A stretch of DNA of 64,000 bases, from contig CAWKOR010000002.1 in the NCBI GenBank assembly GCA_963851325.1, positions 744,001 through 808,000 on the forward strand, given 5' to 3'. Below the pieces are notes generated by a model that was not told the DNA's origin, ran no database searches, and was given only the letters and a program-made list of their open reading frames with translations. Shown one piece after another: positions 17,792 to 25,715 of the stretch. Position 1 is the stretch's first letter, and each line of letters starts with the position of its first letter. Position numbers and translations under genes: made by a program. This DNA comes from DATGKG01 sp963851325. GTDB taxonomy: Bacteria > Desulfobacterota > Binatia > Binatales > Binataceae.

Positions 17792-18552
17792 GATCCGAGA
17801 AGTCTCCTCAGGGGTTTGGCAACCGATCTGGTTGCGCCGTTTAGGACCACACCGGCCACCGGCCGATTGGCCGCTCGCAGTCCGGCCACCGTCGTCGCAA
17901 GTTCGCTGCGCTCGGTGTAACCGTGGCGGACTACCAGCAGGATGGGATCGTTGGGACGCGCCAGCGGAAGCATCCGCGCGTCTAGTCGAGGAACACCCAG
18001 GTCGATCACGGCGGCCTGGTAACGATTCAGAAGACCTTCGAAATCCGCGAGCTGCTGCAAACGCTCGTCGTCGCTGGAAACCGGGCAACAGGTCGCAAGG
18101 TCCAGCCGGGGCCACTCGGTCGCACGAATCTGCAGTGAGCCATCCAGCACCAGTTCGGGATTGGCGCTGCCCGGCGGCACGAAGGTCCGATGCAAATTCG
18201 GGTGGCGCAGATGCGCATCGACGCAGATGGTTCGCAGGCCCAGCCGCTGGCTTAGATCAATCGCCAGTGCAGAAGCGACGGTTGTAGCGCCGTCACCGGG
18301 ACGGCATCCACTGATCAGCAAACGCACCGAATGATCGATCACAGCCAACGGTGCGAGCTGTTCCGCGAGCCGTCGGATGGCCTTGGAACGCGCTACCCGG
18401 CCGGGCGCATCATCGAGAATCGGTAGGGGAACCAGTTGCCCGGTGTCGCCCGGTTTGGCGCCGTTGGTATTGCCGGCGTAATCCAGCGCCAGTCTGACTT
18501 GCGAAGCCTGCTCAACCAGGCTGCGGTTTATCGCCTCGTGGTACTTACTCAC
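17788..18552 (-). CDS. CpsD/CapB-type tyrosine-kinase-like ATPase lacking the Walker A lysine
   Basis: A 254-residue P-loop protein beginning at GTG 18552. The order fits bacterial tyrosine kinases: Walker A region GCRPGDGATTVASALA (about residue 85), Walker A' region CVDAHLRHPNLH, and Walker B-like AVIDLGVPR. Where the family has G-K-T/S, this protein reads G-A-T. The usual tyrosine-rich tail is also missing: the protein ends RRLLGS. It may be a non-phosphorylating regulator of chain length working with the Wzz-like protein, or use another lysine. It sits between an ExeA-like ATPase and the sugar-synthesis genes. Confidence 0.8.
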   Translation of the reverse strand: MSKYHEAINRSLVEQASQVRLALDYAGNTNGAKPGDTGQLVPLPILDDAPGRVARSKAIRRLAEQLAPLAVIDHSVRLLISGCRPGDGATTVASALAIDLSQRLGLRTICVDAHLRHPNLHRTFVPPGSANPELVLDGSLQIRATEWPRLDLATCCPVSSDDERLQQLADFEGLLNRYQAAVIDLGVPRLDARMLPLARPNDPILLVVRHGYTERSELATTVAGLRAANRPVAGVVLNGATRSVAKPLRRLLGS

Positions 18553-18555
18553 GAA

Positions 18556-19767
18556 TCACTCGCCCTCGCCGTCGCTAACGCGCTGTTTCGCGAGCCGCAC
18601 GGCGGTTGGTTTGGAGGTGGATTTTGTCGAGGTGAGTTTGGGCGAACGCGTCGCGTCCGAAGCAATCTCATCGGACGGCAACGTATAGTCGGGCACCGCT
18701 ATTGGCGTGGTCGACGATGCCGCCTCCTCGTGCTCGGTCAGCGCAGACTGCGGCTCCAAGGTCTGCTCGCGCAAGCCGTTGAGCGCTTCTGGAATCGGCA
18801 TGCGATGATTCCATTTGCCAAGATGCGGACCGAAAGCGATCGCCAGGATCAACAAGCCCGCCAGCGCGGCAGCGACCGCGGCCACTCGCGGATACCAGCC
18901 CAGCCTCGTGCCATCGCGAGGAGTAGGGTTCTCGTTAGAGGAGGCTTTGATCGCAGCGGTGAAGAGATCCTGGTACTCGGCAACCGCCTCCTTCGCCATC
19001 TTGAGGGTGACCTGCTTGGCGCCGGCGGCATACGCGAGCAGCATCGCGTTGTGGCAGAGCACATTTACCCGCCGCGGCACGCCCGCACTGGCGGCGACGA
19101 TGTACTTCAGCGCCTTGCTGTTGAAAACTTTCTCGGCAGTCCCGCCTTTGGAGCGCAGCCGATAATCGATGTATTCAAGCGTTTCGTTCGCATCCAGCGG
19201 GACCAGCAGCGTGCGTGCTCCGATACGCTCGTTGAATTGGCGGAGATTCGGCGCCATCAGGCGTCGCAACAATTCGGGCTGGCCCGCCAGAATCAGTTGC
19301 AGTTGGTTTTCGCCGGGCCGACCGTAGTTCGAGAGAAGGCGAAGTTCCTCCAGCGCGTCGTCGCTGAGGCCTTGGGCTTCGTCGAAAATGACCACTACGC
19401 GCTCGGCCGGACGCAACGAACCCAGGAAACTTCCTAGTTCGTCGAGCATTTCGCCCTTGGACAAACCTGCCGCTTCGACTCCTAGCTGGGTCAGGATGAG
19501 GCGCAGCACGTCAGCAAATTCGAGGCGCGGATTAGTTACGTATGCCAGATGCAGCCGTTGATATTGACGCGACAGTAGCGACGCGATGAGCGTGGTTTTG
19601 CCGGTACCGCTTTCGCCGGCGAGTAACGAGAAGCCACTGCTCTCGTGCATCAAGCCCCATTCCAGCGCCGCCATGCCCTCGCGATGCGTCTGGCTCATGT
19701 AGACCATCGCCGGCGACGGGGTGAACTGAAAGGGCGGTCCATTTAGTCCGAAATGCTGGTAATACAC
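18556..19767 (-). CDS. ExeA-like AAA ATPase with a transmembrane anchor, polysaccharide-associated
   Basis: A 403-residue protein starting at GTG 19767 after AAGGA. It opens with MYYQHFGLNGPPFQFTPSP, the signature of ExeA/GspA and of ATPases in exosortase-type polysaccharide operons. Walker A is GESGTGKTT and Walker B is VVVIFDEAQ, both typical. The C-terminal part has one membrane helix (residues about 285-305, AAVAAALAGLLILAIAFG) and a Ser/Thr-rich periplasmic-type tail. It probably couples ATP hydrolysis to assembly or export of the polymer. It lies between the Wzz-like and CpsD-like genes, as in other such operons. Confidence 0.87.
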   Translation of the reverse strand: MYYQHFGLNGPPFQFTPSPAMVYMSQTHREGMAALEWGLMHESSGFSLLAGESGTGKTTLIASLLSRQYQRLHLAYVTNPRLEFADVLRLILTQLGVEAAGLSKGEMLDELGSFLGSLRPAERVVVIFDEAQGLSDDALEELRLLSNYGRPGENQLQLILAGQPELLRRLMAPNLRQFNERIGARTLLVPLDANETLEYIDYRLRSKGGTAEKVFNSKALKYIVAASAGVPRRVNVLCHNAMLLAYAAGAKQVTLKMAKEAVAEYQDLFTAAIKASSNENPTPRDGTRLGWYPRVAAVAAALAGLLILAIAFGPHLGKWNHRMPIPEALNGLREQTLEPQSALTEHEEAASSTTPIAVPDYTLPSDEIASDATRSPKLTSTKSTSKPTAVRLAKQRVSDGEGE

Positions 19768-19776
19768 AGTTGGTCC

Positions 19777-21294
19777 TTAGAACTCGTCGCTCAGTACGGC
19801 GACGGTTTCCAATCCGGCTACTTCAGAGATGGTGGCAGACGAGTAGATCTTCGGATCGTTTTCCTCTTCGCGATACGCTGCTCCGACGCCCAGCAGCAGG
19901 CCCAGAATGAGACCGGCGGCGGTGTTGAGCGGAACCTTAGGAAACACCGGCCGCAAGGGCGTGGTGGCGGGCTGCGCTACGCTGACGTTGAGGATTCGGC
20001 TTTGGTTAAGAGCTTCCGCAGCGCGCGCCTCTTCACTCTTGCGCACATAGGATAGATACGCGTCCTTGCTGTTTTGCACCGCGCGCTGGAGACGATCCAA
20101 CACCACGATGTTGCCGGCCATGTCGGTCAGTTGCTGGCGCGCCGCGGCTACTTGTCCGGCAATCGACGCCTGGCTCGCCTTGAGAGCCGAAACCTGGGCG
20201 CGCGCCTGATTCAGGTTGGTATTGATGGTCACCCACAGCGGGTTGATATCAGTGCTCTTTTCGGAAATCTCCAGGTGATCTTCGGTATCAAGGATTTTTT
20301 GGGCAGCAGCGAGTTTCGCATCGATCTGACGGATGCGCTCACTGTTGGGCTGGTAGCGAGTGAGCAACTCCGCGCGTTCGGCGCGCAACTGCATGACCTG
20401 CGGCTTGAGCTGCGCCAACGCCATGTTTTGGACCTGACGTGTTTCCTTGGAGAGGCGGTCCGGAGTTTGATCGAGCATCGCCTTGAAAGACACCGCCTGC
20501 TGATCGTTGAACGCGAGATCGGATTCGTTCTTGTCGAGCAGCAATTGAAGCTGATCGAGGCGCTCCACGAGACCGGTACGCTGGTCTTCAACGCTGGTGA
20601 TGCCGCTCTTGACCTGGAACTCGCGCAATTGTTCTTCTGCGGCTTCCAGCTTTGCTTGCAGCATCTTGGCCTGTTGGTTGAAAAACTGTTCGGCCGCCGG
20701 GTCGTGTGAAATGTGCGCGTGATAATCGAGATAGGCGCCGATTAAAAGGTCCAGGAACTGCTTGGACCAAGCCGGCTCATGCGACCGGAAGTTCACTTCG
20801 ATGATGTCGGACTTCTTAATGATCGAGGCCGATAGATGCTGGCTTAGCTCGATTGCCCACGCCTCGCGCGGATCAAGCTTCGGCGTATCATGCATCACGC
20901 GATAGCCGGCGCCCGGCAGCCCCAGCACATAGTTGACGCCATTGAGCAGCGGCGCCGTGATTCCCTTGTGATGGACAGGAGGAGGCAAGGACGCGATCGC
21001 GCGTCGGATGATGTAGGTGCTGGTCAGCAGTTCCATCTCGGAATTCAGGTCTTCCTCATTGACCGGATTGGAGACCACGGCAGGATTCTGCGGGGTAGTC
21101 GCCGCCAGTCCGGGCGAAACCAGCAATTCGGCCCGATTGTCACGCACGAAGATCTTCGCGGTGCCCTGGTAAATCGGCGGCCAGAGCAGGGTTCCGACAA
21201 CCACCAGGCCGAACACCACAGCGCATACTTCGAGCACCGTCGTGCGGCGCCGAAAGATCATTTCTATCCAGTAGTTGAGGTCGCGTGTGTTCAT
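19777..21294 (-). CDS. Chain-length determinant / GumC-type polysaccharide co-polymerase
   Basis: A 505-residue Wzz-family protein. An N-terminal membrane helix (TTVLEVCAVVFGLVVVGTLL) and a second one near residue 465 (NTAAGLILGLLLGVGAAY) bracket a large periplasmic region with long coiled coils (residues about 190-400, rich in Gln/Glu/Leu, for example QAKMLQAKLEAAEEQLREF). The Pro-rich stretch before the second helix (PATTPLRPVFPKVP) is the Wzz hallmark. It should set polymer length and bridge to the outer-membrane channel encoded just upstream. A cytoplasmic kinase domain is absent; the separate CpsD-like gene takes that place. Confidence 0.9.
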   Translation of the reverse strand: MNTRDLNYWIEMIFRRRTTVLEVCAVVFGLVVVGTLLWPPIYQGTAKIFVRDNRAELLVSPGLAATTPQNPAVVSNPVNEEDLNSEMELLTSTYIIRRAIASLPPPVHHKGITAPLLNGVNYVLGLPGAGYRVMHDTPKLDPREAWAIELSQHLSASIIKKSDIIEVNFRSHEPAWSKQFLDLLIGAYLDYHAHISHDPAAEQFFNQQAKMLQAKLEAAEEQLREFQVKSGITSVEDQRTGLVERLDQLQLLLDKNESDLAFNDQQAVSFKAMLDQTPDRLSKETRQVQNMALAQLKPQVMQLRAERAELLTRYQPNSERIRQIDAKLAAAQKILDTEDHLEISEKSTDINPLWVTINTNLNQARAQVSALKASQASIAGQVAAARQQLTDMAGNIVVLDRLQRAVQNSKDAYLSYVRKSEEARAAEALNQSRILNVSVAQPATTPLRPVFPKVPLNTAAGLILGLLLGVGAAYREEENDPKIYSSATISEVAGLETVAVLSDEF

Positions 21295-21317
21295 ACTGCT
21301 GCTTCTTCTATGCGTGC

Positions 21318-22202
21318 TTACGGAATTCCCGGTGCGAGATATGGCTGGACCGGTAGTAGATCCCGGATGTACTGCTTGACGAAGAGATCTACGTTGGCAA
21401 TCTTGCTGCGCGGCACTACCAGAGTGTCGTGCGGCATCAACATTACGTCCTCACCCTTGTCGGGCGAATTGGTGGCGGAGGCCAAATCAATCCTGGAACC
21501 ATCTGCACGTCCGCACGCGTCCCGGCGAATCAGTACCACGTTGGCCAATTCGGCCTCGTCGGTTTGACCACCGGCGTTGGCGATTGCCTGCATCGCGGTC
21601 ATTCCAGGTTGAAGTGAAAATGAACCCGGATGATTCACCTGGCCTTCGACGAAGACCTGACGGCTAGGCATGTTCTGAACATGAACCGTCGCGCTCGGGT
21701 TCTTCAGCTCTTTGGAATATGCCTGATTGATTTCCGCGGAGAGCTGTCCCGGGCTGAGCCCGGCCGCCTGAAGCGGCCCGACCAGGCGCAACACGATGCG
21801 TCCGTCCGGCTGTACTGAGACGTTGTCGTTAAATTCGGAATTCAGATAGAAATCGACCGCCAGCTGGTCCCCGGGCTGGATGCGATAACCGCCGCTGTCC
21901 AGCGAGGCCGCCTGAAAGCTCGCACCACTCTCAATGCATTGCTCGGGGCTGATCATCGCAGTCTGATGTAAATCGCGCTGGCCGGGTTCGTCGCCACGGC
22001 TGCTGGATTGTGAAGAGCAGGCCGCCAGAGCGATCGCACAGAAGAACGAGATGAGTGCGGAGCGGAAGAATTTGTTGCAACAGGATTCCATCTTGGTTGC
22101 ACTCATGAGTCTAAGATGCCGGCGCGATCGTACAAACATTCTGCACTGAATGTTTCGCTGAGGCAAACTAGTTGTTTTTCGCGTTTCGTGCAAGTCTTGC
22201 AT
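21318..22202 (-). CDS. Outer-membrane polysaccharide export lipoprotein (Wza/EpsA-like)
   Basis: A 294-residue protein with a Poly_export domain (GGYRIQPGDQLAVDFYLNSE) and SLBB-type repeats (VQNMPSRQVFVEGQVNHPGS). A lipobox L-A-A-C is preceded by a hydrophobic stretch (ALISFFCAIALAAC). Two starts compete. ATG 22202 has a very strong SD (AAGGAGG, eight bases away) but puts some 45 residues before the signal sequence. ATG 22106 or 22091 gives a normal signal peptide with no clear SD. I use 22202 on the SD. It forms the outer-membrane export channel and is the first gene after the sigma-54 promoter. Confidence 0.87.
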   Translation of the reverse strand: MQDLHETRKTTSLPQRNIQCRMFVRSRRHLRLMSATKMESCCNKFFRSALISFFCAIALAACSSQSSSRGDEPGQRDLHQTAMISPEQCIESGASFQAASLDSGGYRIQPGDQLAVDFYLNSEFNDNVSVQPDGRIVLRLVGPLQAAGLSPGQLSAEINQAYSKELKNPSATVHVQNMPSRQVFVEGQVNHPGSFSLQPGMTAMQAIANAGGQTDEAELANVVLIRRDACGRADGSRIDLASATNSPDKGEDVMLMPHDTLVVPRSKIANVDLFVKQYIRDLLPVQPYLAPGIP

Positions 22203-22412
22203 GAAACGCTCCTCCTTACCTGCGAATAGGTGTTAAGACAGTTCTGATTATGCACTTTCTTTCTCGATGATACAATAGAGCATTATTTCAATGAATGACA
22301 TAGCAAGAAGGCTGAGCCTCAATTATTGAGACTATATAAGGCTGTGAGATGTTAAAGAACGGCAAGAGCGTCTTTGATGGCGCTTTTGCGCGTTATACTA
22401 CGCGCTCTCATT

Positions 22413-22428
22413 GGCAACTGACGTGCCA
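22413..22428 (-). promoter_or_regulatory. Sigma-54 (-24/-12) promoter of the polysaccharide operon
   Basis: Read on the minus strand, the site is TGGCACG-TCAG-TTGCC, against the consensus TGGCACG-N4-TTGCW. The invariant GG and GC are exactly 10 bases apart. It points toward the Wza-like gene. The predicted start is near 22402, which leaves a leader of about 200 bases to ATG 22202. A hairpin (GCGCGT, six-base loop, ACGCGC) lies at 22388-22405, right at the predicted start. Confidence 0.75.
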
Positions 22429-22624
22429 GCACCGAAATTTCTTCAAACTGCGGTAAATCTCAATTGTCACCCCCGAGCAACTTGTTGCGTTTGTAACAAT
22501 TACCGCGGCGGCTGGGTAGGAATTACAAAATTGACCGGATTTGCACCCCCGTCTGATCAGAAAATTCCATATCGGTCGCTGTTCGTACGATATCCGTCAC
22601 GCGCGCCTAGAGCCAACGAAAAAT

Positions 22625-22642
22625 TGTCCAATCGGTTGGACA
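22625..22642. promoter_or_regulatory. Perfect inverted repeat, candidate operator or enhancer site
   Basis: TGTCCAA-TCGG-TTGGACA has 7-base perfect arms. It lies 80 bases before the ABC exporter start and about 230 bases upstream of the predicted sigma-54 transcription start. It could bind an activator of the polysaccharide operon, a regulator of the exporter, or form a small hairpin in the exporter leader. Confidence 0.4.
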
Positions 22643-22721
22643 TTTGGTTGAGCATGAACCTTGCGCAGTGAGTACCCAACCGCGCGAACGCGCACCCAGT
22701 TAGCACGAGCGGTGGAGCATC

Positions 22722-24689
22722 ATGGATACGAAATCAGCGACCGGTTTTTTTTCCCGCCTCGAAAGTTCCCCCCTCGCACGATTCCTCGCTTTCGTGCGAC
22801 CTCATATGAAGTTAGCTGGTGCCGCCGCGGTGATGGGAATCATCAAGTTCAATCTACCGCTCGCATTCCCGCTCGCATTCAAATACATCGTCAACGTCTT
22901 GGTGGTTCGTGGTCACCAGCTCACCGGACTGAACGCATTCATGGATCGATGGTGTATTGCGATCGCTACCACGTTTGGGCTGGGCATCTCGATGGCATCC
23001 AAACTGGCGGTCTTGGTCGGCGTAATGACCTTGCTGATGCTCATTCAGGCGGCCGCAACCTATTGCGCCGAGCATTGGACCGGCATCGCCGGCAACCGGA
23101 TGATCCTCGACCTGCGCTGCGCGATGTTTCGCCATCTGCAGAGCCTGTCGCATTCATTTTTCGATCGTAACCCATCCGGTGCAGTAGCCTCGCGATTTAT
23201 CAGCGACGTCGAGCTCGCGCAGAATTTGGTGAGTGGAACACTGGTCAATGTCTGGACCGATGCGGTCGCGCTTTTGACGATCGTTCCGATCCTGTTCCTG
23301 CTGGATCAACGCCTCGCCCTGATTTCGATTTGCGGATTTCCTTTTTATTTCGCTCTGATTCGCCTATTTGCTCCGCGAATCCGAGCTGCCAGCCGCGACG
23401 TGCAACACATGATGGGCGAGTTTTCCGGCGAACTGACCGAGCAGGTGGCCGGAATGGGAATCATCAAGTCATACGGACGCGAATCGTATATCGCCGACAA
23501 GTTTCTCGATCGCACAGCTTTGCTGCATGAGCGCACGATCGAACGGGTGCGTCTGACGGCGCGTCAGCAAATGTATTGCGAATTCATCACCCGTATCGCG
23601 CCACTGGCGGTGGTTTCGGCGGCGGCGCTAATGATCGTCAGCGGCGGAATGGAAATCGGTACCGTGATCGCGTTCATCGGACTGCTCGGCTTCCTGTATG
23701 TGCCGATGGAGCGCTTCTCGCAGCTATCCACTATCGTGTCGGCCTCGTTGGCGGCGATCGAGCGGATTTTCGAATTCCTCGATTCCAAACCGGAAGTCGT
23801 CGAGCAACCCAACGCCGTTCCGCTGGAAGTTAAATCGGGCTCCGTCAGCCTCGAGCACGTTGACTTTGGCTATACCCCGCGCGACGGCAAAGATCCTCGC
23901 GAGGTCCTTAAGGATATCGATCTGCAGGTCGAAGGCGGCACGACGGTGGCATTCGTTGGCCGCTCGGGTGCCGGAAAAACTACCATCGCGAGCCTCGTGG
24001 CACGTTTTTACGATGCCACCGCTGGTCGCGTAATGATCGATGGCCAAGACGTTCGCAGCCTTTCGCTCGCCTCCTTGCGCGATACTATCGGTGTCGTGCA
24101 TCAGGACGCGCTGCTGTTCAGCACCACCATCCGCGAGAACCTCCAGTTCGGCAAACAGACCGCGACCGAAAAGGAAATGTGGGAAGCGCTCAATGATGCG
24201 AATATCAAGGCATTCGTCGAGGCGCTGCCCCAGAAACTGAACACCGTCATCGGTGAGCGCGGCGTCAAGCTGTCAGGCGGACAGCGGCAGCGCTTGGCGC
24301 TCGCCCGCGCGTTCCTCAAGAATCCGCCGATCCTGATCCTCGATGAGGCGACTTCGGCGCTCGACTCGGAAGCCGAAAATCTGATTCGCGATGCGATCCG
24401 CCGGCTGATGTCGAAGCGCACCTCCTTTATGATCGCGCATCGGCTCGCGATGGCGGTGAACGCCGACAAGATCGTGGTGCTCGACCAGGGCCGCATCGTC
24501 GAGGTCGGGACGCACCAAGAGCTCCTCGAGAAGCGGGGCCTCTATGCCACGCTGTTCAACGAGCAGACCCGCGGCCTGGTTCCGCAATCCGCGATGGCAA
24601 AGGCACGCGAGGCTCGGCGCGAGAAGACCATTCGCAACACCGGTTTTAGTCCGCGCCTGCAGATCGTGAGCGGAGGCGCGGCGCGTTAG
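22722..24689 (+). CDS. ABC exporter, MsbA-like half-transporter
   Basis: A 655-residue fused membrane/ATPase protein. Residues 1-330 hold six helices. The nucleotide-binding domain (about 365-605) has Walker A GRSGAGKTT, Q-loop VVHQDALLF, signature LSGGQRQRLALARA, Walker B ILILDEATSALDSE and the switch His in IAHRLAM. SD GGTGGAG precedes ATG 22722. It would work as a homodimer exporting a lipid, glycolipid or drug. Its position back-to-back with the polysaccharide operon suggests a role in envelope glycolipid export, but substrate cannot be read from the sequence. The basic tail after residue 620 is a small extension. Confidence 0.92.
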   Translation: MDTKSATGFFSRLESSPLARFLAFVRPHMKLAGAAAVMGIIKFNLPLAFPLAFKYIVNVLVVRGHQLTGLNAFMDRWCIAIATTFGLGISMASKLAVLVGVMTLLMLIQAAATYCAEHWTGIAGNRMILDLRCAMFRHLQSLSHSFFDRNPSGAVASRFISDVELAQNLVSGTLVNVWTDAVALLTIVPILFLLDQRLALISICGFPFYFALIRLFAPRIRAASRDVQHMMGEFSGELTEQVAGMGIIKSYGRESYIADKFLDRTALLHERTIERVRLTARQQMYCEFITRIAPLAVVSAAALMIVSGGMEIGTVIAFIGLLGFLYVPMERFSQLSTIVSASLAAIERIFEFLDSKPEVVEQPNAVPLEVKSGSVSLEHVDFGYTPRDGKDPREVLKDIDLQVEGGTTVAFVGRSGAGKTTIASLVARFYDATAGRVMIDGQDVRSLSLASLRDTIGVVHQDALLFSTTIRENLQFGKQTATEKEMWEALNDANIKAFVEALPQKLNTVIGERGVKLSGGQRQRLALARAFLKNPPILILDEATSALDSEAENLIRDAIRRLMSKRTSFMIAHRLAMAVNADKIVVLDQGRIVEVGTHQELLEKRGLYATLFNEQTRGLVPQSAMAKAREARREKTIRNTGFSPRLQIVSGGAAR

Positions 24690-24725
24690 TTCTGAAGTTT
24701 GCCTCCTCGTTTCCTCCTCCTCAGT

Positions 24726-24761
24726 ATGCTCGCGGCGTGCCTCCCCCCACGCCGCGAGCAT
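24726..24761 (+). terminator. Strong hairpin after the ABC exporter gene
   Basis: A perfect 14-base-pair stem (ATGCTCGCGGCGTG / CACGCCGCGAGCAT) with an eight-base C-rich loop begins 37 bases after the exporter stop. No U tract follows, so it is either a hairpin-only terminator or an RNA stability element. Confidence 0.55.
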
Positions 24762-24870
24762 CCGCTTCATACCGGCGAGCTCTCTCCACCCGAATCGCGT
24801 CCCCCTGCTAGTTACGATTAAACCCGCGCCGGCGATGCCGATCGTCATCAATTTCGCGTATGGTTTGATT

Positions 24871-25590
24871 ATGTGCGGACGGTTCGGCTTAACTTGGGAA
24901 CGATCACCCAAGCTCGCAGACCTGCTGGGGGTTGATGAGGGGGCCCTGAGCTTCCATCGCCCGCGCTACAACATCGCACCGACCCAGGAGCATTTCGTTT
25001 TGGTTTCGGAGTACGAGCGGCGCAAGGTGCTGCGCGCCCGATGGGGACTGGTCAACAGCGGCGCGAAAGACAATTCGCGAGCGGCGCAATGCATCAACGC
25101 GGTGTCCGAATCGGTGGAGGCGAAGCCGTCATTTCGCGAGGCTTTCCAAAAGCGGCGCTGTATCGTGCCGGCCGATGGATTCTATGAGTGGACCGGGCCG
25201 AAGAACGATCGGACCCCGATTTGGTTTCACCCGGAGGACGGCGGGCTGCTCTTCTTCGCGGGACTCTATGAAGAATGGCATCCGCAAGCGGGATCAGCGG
25301 AAACCACCTTCACCATCCTGACTTGCAGCCCAAACGCGGTGACTCGACCGATTCACCATCGAATGCCGGTGATACTTCCGGACCAGAAGGCGTTGGAAGA
25401 TTGGATCAATCCGCGCGAGCCGAATCCGATCTCGTTGAAGCGATTGCTGATACCCGCGCCCGATCAGCTGTTGCGTGCGCAACCCGCCTCCAGTCTCGTC
25501 AATAACGCCAACAACGAGGGCCCCGAGCTACTGGTGCCAATTGCAACGGGCCGGACCCTCGAACTATTTCCCAGCGCAAAGGGCTTTTAG
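24871..25590 (+). CDS. yedK: YedK/HMCES-type protein that crosslinks to abasic sites (SRAP family)
   Basis: A 239-residue SRAP protein. The start is ATG 24871, because the family needs Met-Cys at its N-terminus: processing exposes Cys2, which bonds to abasic sites in single-stranded DNA. The sequence reads M-C-G-R-F, and the frame upstream to 24835 is not coding. Conserved N-I-A-P-T-Q near residue 36, CIVPADGFYEW in the middle, and TRPIHHRMPVIL near residue 165, whose His is the other active-site residue, are all present. It protects replication-associated abasic sites. It is not near Ku/LigD in operon terms but is part of the same DNA-repair repertoire. Confidence 0.93.
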   Translation: MCGRFGLTWERSPKLADLLGVDEGALSFHRPRYNIAPTQEHFVLVSEYERRKVLRARWGLVNSGAKDNSRAAQCINAVSESVEAKPSFREAFQKRRCIVPADGFYEWTGPKNDRTPIWFHPEDGGLLFFAGLYEEWHPQAGSAETTFTILTCSPNAVTRPIHHRMPVILPDQKALEDWINPREPNPISLKRLLIPAPDQLLRAQPASSLVNNANNEGPELLVPIATGRTLELFPSAKGF

Positions 25591-25631
25591 CCGCTGCGCC
25601 CAAGGCTCCAAACGATTCTGTTTCCTGGCAG

Positions 25632-25651
25632 GGGTCGTTCGCGAACGACCC
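25632..25651. terminator. Perfect 20-base palindrome between convergent genes
   Basis: GGGTCGTTCG-CGAACGACCC lies between the convergent yedK-like and mgtE genes. It can form a hairpin on either strand and probably ends both transcripts. No U tract is present. Confidence 0.45.
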
Positions 25652-25715
25652 GCAACGAAACTGCAATCGCGAAGATTGTCCGCTAGCGCAACATCGCTGC
25701 GGGGGGTTCGCGCTC

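Larger units (their letters stand above)
22203..22721. promoter_or_regulatory. Divergent control region between polysaccharide operon and ABC exporter
   Basis: A 519-base spacer with no gene, clearly more AT-rich than its surroundings. It holds the sigma-54 promoter, a CTCAAT-T-ATTGAG dyad at 22318-22330 in the leader, an imperfect dyad TTGTTGC..GTAACAA at 22482-22499 about 88 bases upstream of the predicted sigma-54 start, and a perfect dyad at 22625-22642. The last two lie at distances where enhancer-binding proteins commonly sit. No convincing sigma-70 promoter for the ABC gene was found. Confidence 0.55.

Noticed and set aside
17791..18115. N-terminal extension of the Gfo/Idh protein to 18115
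   Set aside because: The extension is Arg/Ser/Gly-rich, overlaps the CpsD-like gene, and ATG 17791 has a good ribosome site and an ATGA overlap.
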